Part shown: positions 1 through 5,647 of the stretch, in pieces
Position numbering within the stretch: the stretch's first letter is position 1
How the letters are laid out: each line of letters starts with the position of its first letter
Origin: Eubacteriales Family XIII. Incertae Sedis bacterium
GTDB lineage: Bacteria > Bacillota > Clostridia > Peptostreptococcales > Anaerovoracaceae
Reading direction: 5' to 3'
Assembly: GCA_031283865.1 (NCBI GenBank)
Contig: JAITAX010000121.1
Location: 1 to 6,263, forward strand
Length of the DNA: 6,263 nt
Notes under the pieces: model-generated
What the model saw: only the letters and a program-made list of their open reading frames with translations
The model's database searches: none
What the model was told of the DNA's origin: nothing
Program-made: the position numbers and the translations under genes

Positions 1-1
1 A

Positions 2-709
2 TCCTACGACAGATACGAGATCATCACGAAGCTTGCGGACGACGGCAGGATATACGACGTCGCGCCGCACTACGCGAAGAACATCGTCACGAGCTTCATC
101 AGGCTGAACGGCGCGACGGTCGGCGTGGTCGCCAACCAGCCGAAATTCGCGGCGGGCTGCCTCGACATCGACGCCTCCGACAAGGCGGCGCGCTTCATCA
201 GGCGCTGCGACGCATTCAACATCCCCCTGCTGACGATTGAGGACGTCCCGGGCTTCCTGCCCGGCGTGCAGCAGGAAACGGGCGGCATCATCAGGCACGG
301 CGCCAAGATGCTGTACGCCTACTGCGAGGCCACGGTCCCAAAGGTCACGGTCATCCTGCGCAAGGCTTACGGGGGCGCGTACATCGCGATGTGCAACAAG
401 GAACTCGGCGCGGATCTGGTGCTGGCCTGGCCCTCCGCGCAGATCGCGGTCATGGGCGCCGAGGGCGCGGCCAACATCGTATTCAAGGACGAGATCAAGG
501 CGGCGGCGGATCCCATCGCCAAGAGGCGGGAGAAGATCGCGGAGTACGAAGCGCAGTTCAACAACCCGTACCGCGCCGCCGAAATGGGGTACGTGGAGGA
601 TGTCATCGAGCCTCGGACGACGCGCCCGCGCCTGATCAGCGCCTTTGACATGCTCGAATCCAAACGGCAGTCCCTGCCGGCGAAGAAGCACGGCAATATC
701 CCGCTGTAG
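2..709 (+). CDS. mmdA: Carboxyltransferase subunit, methylmalonyl-CoA decarboxylase alpha type (5' end outside window)
   Basis: This is the C-terminal 235 residues of a protein whose family is usually about 510 residues, so roughly the first half lies upstream of the window. The family transfers a carboxyl group between an acyl-CoA (methylmalonyl- or propionyl-CoA) and biotin. Visible family hallmarks are the run PGFLPGVQQETGGIIRHGAK, the Gly-rich GGAYIAM stretch that forms part of the acyl-CoA/biotin active site, the AVMGAEGAANIVF segment, and the C-terminal ending KKHGNIPL, which is typical of MmdA/PccB proteins. The frame is open from base 2 to a TAG at 707-709. Family members alone cannot be told apart here (PccB, transcarboxylase 12S, MmdA). 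The separate biotin carrier and OadG-like small protein just downstream, with no biotin carboxylase, favour the decarboxylase. Confidence is high for the family and moderate for the exact substrate and direction. Confidence 0.88.
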   Translation, partial: SYDRYEIITKLADDGRIYDVAPHYAKNIVTSFIRLNGATVGVVANQPKFAAGCLDIDASDKAARFIRRCDAFNIPLLTIEDVPGFLPGVQQETGGIIRHGAKMLYAYCEATVPKVTVILRKAYGGAYIAMCNKELGADLVLAWPSAQIAVMGAEGAANIVFKDEIKAAADPIAKRREKIAEYEAQFNNPYRAAEMGYVEDVIEPRTTRPRLISAFDMLESKRQSLPAKKHGNIPL

Positions 710-714
710 GAGGT
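708..714 (+). promoter_or_regulatory. Strong ribosome binding site for the OadG/MmdE-like gene
   Basis: AGGAGGT overlaps the stop codon of the carboxyltransferase gene and lies 7 bases before the ATG at 722. It decides that start over the in-frame GTG at 713, which falls inside the Shine-Dalgarno sequence itself. Confidence 0.8.
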
Positions 715-721
715 GGAGCGC

Positions 722-988
722 ATGTTCAGAAAGAAAAAGACCGCGGTCAAAGATGCGCCCGTCGCCGCAGCCGGCCGCGCGGAAAGGCCGGCGGATGCCG
801 CAGACACCGCAGGCGGTGCGCTCGCGGACGCGGAACTCGCTGCCGTGATCGCAGCGGCCGCAGCCGCTTACGAAAGCGATGCCGGCGCTTGCGACCTCGT
901 CTACAGGAAGCTCAACAGGACGACCGGCCCGCGAACGGAGTGGAATCTGGCGGGTCTGCGCGAGGTTTTGGCAAGCAGGAACATTTGA
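722..988 (+). CDS. Small OadG/MmdD-MmdE-like decarboxylase subunit without membrane segment
   Basis: An 88-residue protein. The N-terminus is short and basic (MFRKKKT), followed by an Ala-rich low-complexity stretch to about residue 35. Then comes a segment of the kind found at the C-terminus of OadG/MmdD subunits: acidic residues leading into an Ala/Val helix (AELAAVIAAAAAAY), a basic patch (VYRKLNR) and a Trp-containing end (TEWNLAGLREVLASRNI). OadG and MmdD normally begin with a transmembrane helix; none is visible here. In Veillonella the epsilon subunit MmdE is a short protein resembling the tail of MmdD, and this gene may play that part, stabilising the complex. It lies 12 bases after the carboxyltransferase and before the biotin carrier, which supports membership of the same complex. 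The family call rests on pattern and position only, because low-complexity Ala composition makes similarity weak evidence. Confidence 0.6.
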   Translation: MFRKKKTAVKDAPVAAAGRAERPADAADTAGGALADAELAAVIAAAAAAYESDAGACDLVYRKLNRTTGPRTEWNLAGLREVLASRNI

Positions 989-997
989 ACAGACGCC

Positions 998-1016
998 GCA
1001 GCCCCCTGACGGCTGC
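998..1016 (+). other. Short inverted repeat in the 86-base gap before the biotin carrier gene
   Basis: GCAGCC (998-1003) and GGCTGC (1011-1016) can form a perfect 6-bp stem with a 7-base loop. No T-run follows, so it is not a convincing intrinsic terminator. It could be a minor attenuating or RNA-processing structure between two genes of one operon, or chance in GC-rich DNA. A second small inverted repeat, GGACA/TGTCC, sits at 1035-1046. The gap 989-1074 shows no recognisable promoter. Confidence 0.25.
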
Positions 1017-1064
1017 TATGTTCTTCGAGCCTGCGGACAACTGTCCAACAATTGAAAATAAAAC

Positions 1065-1069
1065 GGAGG
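1065..1069 (+). promoter_or_regulatory. Ribosome binding site for the biotin carrier gene
   Basis: GGAGG lies 5 bases before the ATG at 1075. It selects this start although the reading frame is open further upstream, back through the previous gene in another frame. Confidence 0.75.
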
Positions 1070-1074
1070 CAAGC

Positions 1075-1473
1075 ATGAAAAAATATAATATTCGGGTAAA
1101 CGGTACGGTATACGCTGTGGAAGTGGAAGAGGCGGGCGCGGCATCGCCCGCGTTTACGCCTGTGTCGCCCGCGCCGCCCGCGTTTGCGCCCGCGTCACCC
1201 GCGCCCGCGCCCGTTCCCGCAGCCGCGCCGGCTGCGACGTCCGCCGTACCCGCCGCCGGCGCGGTGTCCGTCGAATGCCCGATGCCGGGAACCATTCTCG
1301 GCGTCTTGGTTTCACCGGGCCAATCCGTGAAATCCGGGGACACGCTCTTGGTGCTTGAGGCCATGAAGATGGAAAACGAAATCGTTGCGCCGAAAGACGG
1401 CGTTGTGGATACGGTGCGGGTGAGCAAGGGGCTGTCCGTCAACGCCGGCGACCTGCTCGTCACCTTGCTGTAA
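1075..1473 (+). CDS. mmdC: Biotin carboxyl carrier protein of the decarboxylase (biotinyl domain, gamma subunit type)
   Basis: A 132-residue protein that carries the biotin shuttling CO2 between the carboxyltransferase and the membrane decarboxylating subunit. Residues 1-19 (MKKYNIRVNGTVYAVEVEE) match the short beta-strand N-terminus usual in MmdC/OadA-tail carriers. Residues about 20-63 are a flexible Ala/Pro-rich linker with an internal duplication. Residues 65-132 form the biotinyl/lipoyl domain with the canonical EAMKM motif; Lys98 is the predicted biotinylated residue, and MPGTI (70-74) and the later hydrophobic strands complete the fold. Length is close to the 120-135 residues usual for free-standing carriers. 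It follows the small OadG/MmdE-like gene by 86 bases and precedes coaX by 24 bases. The biotin domain is certain; assignment to methylmalonyl-CoA decarboxylase rests on the neighbouring carboxyltransferase. Confidence 0.9.
   Translation: MKKYNIRVNGTVYAVEVEEAGAASPAFTPVSPAPPAFAPASPAPAPVPAAAPAATSAVPAAGAVSVECPMPGTILGVLVSPGQSVKSGDTLLVLEAMKMENEIVAPKDGVVDTVRVSKGLSVNAGDLLVTLL
1147..1206 (+). repeat. Imperfect 30-bp tandem duplication encoding the Pro/Ala linker
   Basis: Bases 1147-1176 and 1177-1206 are 25 of 30 identical and encode two ten-residue units, PAFTPVSPAP and PAFAPASPAP (residues 25-34 and 35-44 of the biotin carrier). Four of the five differences are transitions and the fifth is at a third codon position. 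The unit is in frame, so copy number could vary without breaking the protein. Confidence 0.8.
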
Positions 1474-1497
1474 TCGCGCCGGGATGATAGGATTTGA

Positions 1498-2334
1498 ATG
1501 ATGTTACTTGCATTTGACGTGGGGAACACCAATATCGTCATGGGCGTATTCCGTGACGGCGAGCTGATCCAGAACTGGAGAATGGAAACGCACAACAACA
1601 AGAGCGCCGACGAGTACGGGATGGTGCTCAACCAGCTCTTCAGCTATGAGGGGCTTGACACGCGGGATGTGGACGACGTAATCATCTCGACGGTCGTGCC
1701 GTCCTCGCTGTACACCCTGCAGCATTTGACGATCAAGTATTTCAAGAAGCGGGCGCTGATCGTGGGTCCGGGCATCAAGACCGGGCTGGTCGTCAAGTAC
1801 GACAACCCGAAGCAGGTCGGCGCGGACAGGATCGTCAACGCCGTCGCGGGCCTGTCCAAGTACGGGGGACCGCTGATTATCGTCGATCTCGGCACGGCCA
1901 CGACCTTTTGCGCCATCTCCGAAAAGTGGGAGTATTTGGGAGGTAGCATCGCCCCCGGACTCAAGATATCTTCCGACGCGCTGTTCGAAAAGACGGCCAA
2001 GCTGCCGCGCGTCGAGCTTGAAGAGCCGGGGCGCGTGATCTGCCGCAACACAATCGAGAGTATGCAGTCCGGCCTCGTCTACGGGCATATGGGCATGGTG
2101 GACTACATCGTGAACAAGATGAAGCGGGAGCTTGCGGCCTACGCGCCCTCCGAAAATCCCGTGCGCGTCATAGCCACGGGCGGCATCGCGAGTATGATCG
2201 ACAGCGGCATCGACAGCATAGACATCGTAGACAAGCAGCTCACGCTGGAGGGCTTGCAGTTCATATACGAGAAGAACAAATACACGGGCGCCGGCCGGGG
2301 AGTCTTGCAGTTTGAACAAGAAGAAGCCCTGTAG
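1498..2334 (+). CDS. coaX: Type III pantothenate kinase
   Basis: This enzyme phosphorylates pantothenate with ATP, the first step of coenzyme A synthesis, in the cytoplasm. The protein belongs to the ASKHA fold. Visible motifs are the N-terminal phosphate-binding DVGNTN (residues 7-12), GADR (108-111) in VGADRIVNAVAGL with the conserved Asp, DLGTATT (130-136), GGSIAPGL, and TAKLPRVEL with the following RNTIESMQSG segment. A late ATGG and the LEGLQFIYEKN end complete the family pattern. At 278 residues it is about 20 longer than the usual 255-260: a tail of roughly 17 residues (YTGAG to EEAL) follows the normal end, encoded where dusB initiates. Two adjacent ATG codons (1498 and 1501) are possible starts; AGGA at 1489-1492 is 5 or 8 bases away, and family alignment fits either. 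It probably belongs to the same transcript as its neighbours. Confidence 0.95.
   Translation: MMLLAFDVGNTNIVMGVFRDGELIQNWRMETHNNKSADEYGMVLNQLFSYEGLDTRDVDDVIISTVVPSSLYTLQHLTIKYFKKRALIVGPGIKTGLVVKYDNPKQVGADRIVNAVAGLSKYGGPLIIVDLGTATTFCAISEKWEYLGGSIAPGLKISSDALFEKTAKLPRVELEEPGRVICRNTIESMQSGLVYGHMGMVDYIVNKMKRELAAYAPSENPVRVIATGGIASMIDSGIDSIDIVDKQLTLEGLQFIYEKNKYTGAGRGVLQFEQEEAL
2297..2302 (+). promoter_or_regulatory. Ribosome binding site supporting a TTG start of dusB
   Basis: GGGGAG lies inside the 3' end of coaX, 9 bases before TTG 2312. No in-frame ATG or GTG lies between there and the conserved FLAPLAG motif, so this site is the main support for the TTG start. Confidence 0.55.
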
Positions 2335-3319
2335 CGACGGGGTTCCGGCAACAGCCGGCATAGGCGGCTTCGTCCCTGCGAACCCTTTCTTTCTCGCGCC
2401 GCTCGCGGGCGTCACGGACGCTCCTTTTCGTTTGCTCTGCCGCGAGCAGGGCGCGGCTTTGGTCTATTCCGAGATGGTTAGCGCCAAGGGGCTTTGGTAC
2501 GGCGACAGGAAGACGGAGCAGTTGCTGCGCGTCCGCGAGGACGAAAACCCCATCGCCTTTCAGATCTTCGGCAAGGATCCCGAGATCTTGGCCTTTGCGG
2601 CGAAGACGCTCGACAGCCGCGAAAACGCGCTGCTCGACATCAATATGGGCTGCCCCGTGTCCAAGATCGTGAAGAACGGGGAGGGCGCGGCCCTGCTGCG
2701 CGATCCGGATCTGGCCGGCCGCCTCGTCGAGGCGGCCGTATCGCATACGCGCAAGCCTGTCACGGTGAAGCTGCGCATCGGCTGGGACGCCGCGCACGTC
2801 AACGCGGCGGAGCTGGCGCGGACGCTGGAAGCCGCGGGCGCGGCGGCCCTTGCCGTACACGGCAGGACGCGCGAGCAGTTTTACAGCGGCAAGGCCGATT
2901 GGCGCGCGATCCGCCTCGTGAAAGAAGCGGTAAGCATACCGGTCATAGGCAACGGCGACATTCGCAGCGGAGCGGACGCCCTGCGCATGTCGGCCGAGAC
3001 GGGCTGCGATTTCGTGATGATCGCGCGCGGCGCGCTCGGAAACCCGTGGATCTTCCGGGAAGCACTCGCGCTGCGGCGCGGCGAACCCGTCCCCGCGCCG
3101 CCCGGCATCGGCGAGCGCATAGACATGATCCTGCGGCATCTGGATCTGCTGATCGCCGAAAAAGGGGAGCGCGTCGCCGTCCTCGAGATGCGCAAACACG
3201 CCGCGTGGTATCTGAAAGGCATCAGAGGCTCGGCCGGCCTGCGCGGCAAGCTGAACGCGGCAACGGCGGCCCGTGATTTCAGACGCCTGCTTGCGGACTG
3301 CGAATTGTCCGCACAATGA
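2312..3319 (+). CDS. dusB: tRNA-dihydrouridine synthase, DusB type
   Basis: An FMN enzyme that reduces uridines in tRNA to dihydrouridine with NAD(P)H. The 335 residues fit the family. Motifs in order: FLAPLAGVTDAPFR (27-40) at the start of the TIM barrel, catalytic Cys114 in NMGCPVSKI, Lys153 in VKLRIGW for FMN binding, His183 in VHGRTREQFYSG, IGNGDI (212-217) and RGALGNPWIF for phosphate binding; the rest is the C-terminal helical tRNA-binding domain. The start is a TTG, giving about 25 residues before the barrel motif, somewhat longer than the 10-15 usual. No better start codon is available in frame. The gene overlaps the end of coaX by 23 bases, pointing to coupled translation. In many Bacillota greA follows dusB; here the next gene is on the opposite strand, 10 bases away. 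The family is certain; the DusB subtype is likely. Confidence 0.93.
   Translation: MNKKKPCSDGVPATAGIGGFVPANPFFLAPLAGVTDAPFRLLCREQGAALVYSEMVSAKGLWYGDRKTEQLLRVREDENPIAFQIFGKDPEILAFAAKTLDSRENALLDINMGCPVSKIVKNGEGAALLRDPDLAGRLVEAAVSHTRKPVTVKLRIGWDAAHVNAAELARTLEAAGAAALAVHGRTREQFYSGKADWRAIRLVKEAVSIPVIGNGDIRSGADALRMSAETGCDFVMIARGALGNPWIFREALALRRGEPVPAPPGIGERIDMILRHLDLLIAEKGERVAVLEMRKHAAWYLKGIRGSAGLRGKLNAATAARDFRRLLADCELSAQ
3292..3313. other. Inverted repeat at the convergent end of dusB and the kinase gene
   Basis: TGCGGAC (3292-3298) and GTCCGCA (3307-3313) form a perfect 7-bp stem around an 8-base loop, ending 6 bases before the dusB stop is complete. Only 10 bases separate the two convergent stop codons. 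Neither strand has the U-run of an intrinsic terminator, so it may be a weak bidirectional stop or 3'-end stabilising structure. A 4-bp stem with a TTCG loop lies at 3339-3350 within the kinase gene end. Confidence 0.35.
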
Positions 3320-3329
3320 TGCAGTGCGT

Positions 3330-4727
3330 TTATCGGCCCTGCTTCGGCAGCGTGACCGTGAACCTGCAGCCGCCCTCGGCGCGGTTCTCCGCCGTCACGC
3401 TGCCGCCGTGCGCCGCGACGACGCTCTTCACGATGGCGAGGCCGATGCCCGCGCCGCCCGTGGCGCGGTTTCGGGATTTGTCCGCGCGGTAGAAGCGTTC
3501 GAAGATGAAAGGCAGTTCCGCCTCGGGGATGCCGGGGCCGTTGTCCTCCACCGTGATGATGCCCGCCTCCCGCGTATCCCGCGTCAGCACCCTGATCGTC
3601 CCGCCCTCGGGCGTGTACTTCACCGCGTTGGACAGCAGGTTCGTCATGACGCCGCCGAGTTTGTCCTTGTCGGCGCACACGGTCGCGTCCTCCCCGCCGG
3701 TTTCGAGCCTGAGACCTTTGGCTGCGAGCTGTCCCGCAAAATTGTCGCATACGGTTCCCGACAGCGCCCGCAAATCCACGGGGGATTTTTCCGATTTCAA
3801 ACCGTCGTTCTCCATAAGCTCCAGCCGTTCCAGATCCGCGACCATCTTGCCGAGCCGCAGGATCTCTTCGTGGCAGCTTTTCAGGCGCTCCGGCGTCGGT
3901 TCCCATACCTGTTCCAGCATTGCCTCCAGATGGGCGCCGAGCGTCGTGAGCGGCGTGCGCAGTTCGTGCGCGACATCGGCGGTAAGCTGCTTTCGCAGGT
4001 CCTCCTGCTTGGCGAGCGCGCTCGCGAGGCGGTTGATCGAGCAGACGAGGTCGTGCAGCTCGCGCGTCCTCGTGCGGCCCTCAAATTGCACGTCGTAACG
4101 GCCCGCCGCGATCTGTTCCGCGATGCGCGCCGTCTTGCGTATGGGGCGCGCGATGCGCTGCGCGAGGAGCCGCCCCGTCATAAGGGAAAAAAGGAGAGAC
4201 AGCGCGCCTATGCCGAGCAGGATTGCATTCAGCGCGTGCAGAAAGGAAAAATCGCTTTCGCTCAGGAAGAAAGGGCCGTAATACTTGATCGTCGCGGCGC
4301 CGATTTTCCGGCCGTCCCGCGTCAGCTCGTAGCTTTGGGACGCAAATTCCCCGCTTGCGCCGTGATCGGTCATGCGCGCGGATATCTCGCCCATGATCTG
4401 CCGGCAGGCGCCCATGTCGTGGTTCTCCGTATCCCACACGCCGCCGCCCTCGGCATCGCAGACCTTGATGATGTATCCGTCGGACAGCGCGTACATGCTG
4501 AGCGCGTGAACATAGGTCAAATCCCACGCGTCCGCCGCGCTGTCGTAGTATTGCCCGAGGTTTTCCGCTATGCTCGCCGCGTGCGCCCGCTGCTGCTCCG
4601 CGATATAGGCTTCAAATTGTCGATTAATCAGGGAATTGGACAGAAAGCTTATCAGCGCCACCGTGAGCAGCACGACGAGTACGATTGCGAGTGAAAGCTG
4701 TGTCCGCAGGCTGCGCAATTCATTCAC
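3330..4727 (-). CDS. Membrane sensor histidine kinase, probable copper sensor
   Basis: A 465-residue two-component kinase that autophosphorylates and passes phosphate to the response regulator encoded just upstream. Order (numbered from GTG 4727): transmembrane helix about 11-30; extracytoplasmic sensor about 36-160; second helix about 163-184; HAMP about 186-238; HisKA with phospho-His254 in VAHELRTPL; HATPase with N box NLLSNAVKYTPEGG (363-376), G1 box EDNGPGIP (394-401), F box and G2 box GGAGIGLAIVK (424-434). The sensor carries His74, Met78, His103, Met105, Cys108, Met112, Met119 and His122, candidates for metal binding. Location in a copA-copZ operon suggests copper sensing; this is inference, as the sensor matches no domain I can name. 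The start is unsure: GTG 4727 overlaps the regulator stop, TTG 4718 has a better-spaced GGGGGTG (4725-4731), TTG 4745 has no ribosome binding site. All give the same domains. Confidence 0.93.
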   Translation of the reverse strand: MNELRSLRTQLSLAIVLVVLLTVALISFLSNSLINRQFEAYIAEQQRAHAASIAENLGQYYDSAADAWDLTYVHALSMYALSDGYIIKVCDAEGGGVWDTENHDMGACRQIMGEISARMTDHGASGEFASQSYELTRDGRKIGAATIKYYGPFFLSESDFSFLHALNAILLGIGALSLLFSLMTGRLLAQRIARPIRKTARIAEQIAAGRYDVQFEGRTRTRELHDLVCSINRLASALAKQEDLRKQLTADVAHELRTPLTTLGAHLEAMLEQVWEPTPERLKSCHEEILRLGKMVADLERLELMENDGLKSEKSPVDLRALSGTVCDNFAGQLAAKGLRLETGGEDATVCADKDKLGGVMTNLLSNAVKYTPEGGTIRVLTRDTREAGIITVEDNGPGIPEAELPFIFERFYRADKSRNRATGGAGIGLAIVKSVVAAHGGSVTAENRAEGGCRFTVTLPKQGR

Positions 4728-5421
4728 CCCCGAACTTGTATCCAAGTCCGTACACAGTCAAGATGTAATCGGGATTTTTGGAGTTGTCCTCTATCTTTCG
4801 GCGCAGGTTTTTCACGTGGCCGTCGATGGCGCGGTCGTAGCCGTCGAAAGCGTCTCCCAGCGCGATTTCGATGAGTTCCGCGCGCGTGAACACCTTGCCG
4901 GGATATTTTATCAGGGCCGCCAGTATGCGCAGCTCGCCGGGCGTGAGGGAAACGGGCCGGCCTCTCTTGCAGACCGCGTTCTTCTCGAAATCGACCGTCA
5001 GGTCCCCGTCGCGGAAGCTGTTCCGCGCCGTGAGCGGCAGGAGGTCGTCCGCCGCCCGCCGCAGCGCGGCCTCCGCGCGTGCCCCGAGTTCTTTCAGGCT
5101 GAACGGCTTGCGGATGTAGTCGTCCGCGCCGAGCTTCAGCCCCTCGAGCAGGCTCTCCTCTTCGACCTTGGCCGTGAGCATGATGACGGGGACCCTCGAC
5201 CGCTTGCGAATCGCAAGGCACAGCTCCTCGCCGGGGATATCGGGCAGCATCAGGTCCAGCAGGACGAGGGCAATGTTTTCGCGTTCGAACACGGCGAGCG
5301 CCTGCCGGCCCGTTTCCGCGGTGAAGACCTTGAAGCCGCGGCTCTCCATAAAGGCGCGCACGACCTCCAATATCTTGGGTTCGTCATCAACCGCGAGGAT
5401 GTTTTTCGGCTTCGCGGGCAT
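4720..5421 (-). CDS. OmpR/PhoB-family response regulator, partner of the adjacent kinase
   Basis: A 233-residue transcription factor of normal length for the family. The receiver domain spans about residues 6-120: acidic pair Asp12-Asp13, phospho-acceptor Asp56 in LLDLMLPD, Thr83 in MLTAK and Lys105 in IRKPF are all present. The winged-helix DNA-binding domain covers about 136-231, with LTPGELRILAALIKYPGKVFTRAELIE and the closing DGHVKNLRRKIE...YGLGYKF signature. The ATG at 5421 is 2 bases after the copZ stop. A GAGGT at 5434-5438 is 12 bases away, rather far, so translation probably couples to copZ. The stop overlaps the presumed start of the kinase. By context it likely controls the copper export genes in the same operon, but its target promoter is not in the window. 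Confidence 0.94.
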   Translation of the reverse strand: MPAKPKNILAVDDEPKILEVVRAFMESRGFKVFTAETGRQALAVFERENIALVLLDLMLPDIPGEELCLAIRKRSRVPVIMLTAKVEEESLLEGLKLGADDYIRKPFSLKELGARAEAALRRAADDLLPLTARNSFRDGDLTVDFEKNAVCKRGRPVSLTPGELRILAALIKYPGKVFTRAELIEIALGDAFDGYDRAIDGHVKNLRRKIEDNSKNPDYILTVYGLGYKFGGE

Positions 5422-5423
5422 GG

Positions 5424-5633
5424 CTACGCAAGGACCTCGTAGCCTTGGTCCTCAATCGCAAGCTTGATTTCGTCAAGCGGCGCTTTCGCCGCGTCGTGCG
5501 CGACGGTCACGGTCTTCGCGGACAGGTCCACGCTGACCTCGCTCACGCCGTCGAGCGACCCGACGGCGCTCGTGACGGCTTTCACGCAGTGTTCGCAGGA
5601 CATGCCGTCCACGTTTAAAATCGTCTTTTCCAT
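5424..5633 (-). CDS. copZ: Copper chaperone, heavy-metal-associated (HMA) domain protein
   Basis: A 69-residue single-domain protein with the ferredoxin-like HMA fold. The metal site is GMSCEHC (residues 10-16), with Cys13 and Cys16 as Cu+ ligands; the ending DQGYEVLA is typical of the family. It would bind Cu+ in the cytoplasm and hand it to the exporter encoded immediately upstream. The ATG at 5633 has AGGAG at 5643-5647, 9 bases away. This site overlaps the copA stop codon, so copA and copZ are likely translationally coupled. Standard length for CopZ. The Cys-Glu-His-Cys version of the site is common in Bacillota copper chaperones. Other soft metals are possible by sequence alone; copper is favoured by the CopA-type ATPase. 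Confidence 0.93.
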   Translation of the reverse strand: MEKTILNVDGMSCEHCVKAVTSAVGSLDGVSEVSVDLSAKTVTVAHDAAKAPLDEIKLAIEDQGYEVLA

Positions 5634-5642
5634 TTTGTGTTT

Positions 5643-5647
5643 CTCCT
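5643..5647 (-). promoter_or_regulatory. Ribosome binding site of copZ overlapping the copA stop
   Basis: AGGAG read on the minus strand, 9 bases before the copZ ATG. Its first two bases are part of the TAG stop of copA, a layout that favours reinitiation by terminating ribosomes. Confidence 0.7.

Noticed and set aside
998..1046. Possible intrinsic terminator or riboswitch in the gap before the biotin carrier gene
   Set aside because: Stems are only 5-6 bp, no U-run follows, and 86 bases is too short for a known riboswitch class I could recognise.
889..1074. Upstream extension of the biotin carrier frame to position 889
   Set aside because: The extension overlaps the preceding gene in another frame and encodes no family sequence; ATG 1075 with GGAGG at proper spacing begins the normal N-terminus of the family.
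1504..2415. Open frame of 303 codons on the - strand, antisense to coaX
   Set aside because: coaX on the + strand has all family motifs; this frame has the composition of a complement reading.
2261..3316. Open frame of 351 codons on the - strand, antisense to dusB
   Set aside because: It mirrors the conserved dusB gene, has no recognisable protein motif and no good ribosome binding site was seen; a GC-driven shadow frame.
3273..4694. Long open frame of 473 codons on the + strand, antisense to the kinase gene
   Set aside because: It lies entirely opposite a kinase gene with every expected motif. GC-rich DNA commonly gives long antisense frames, and its translation is Arg/His-rich without recognisable domains.
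5168..5467. Small open frame on the + strand opposite the regulator and copZ genes
   Set aside because: It is antisense to two genes with clear motifs and shows no protein family features.
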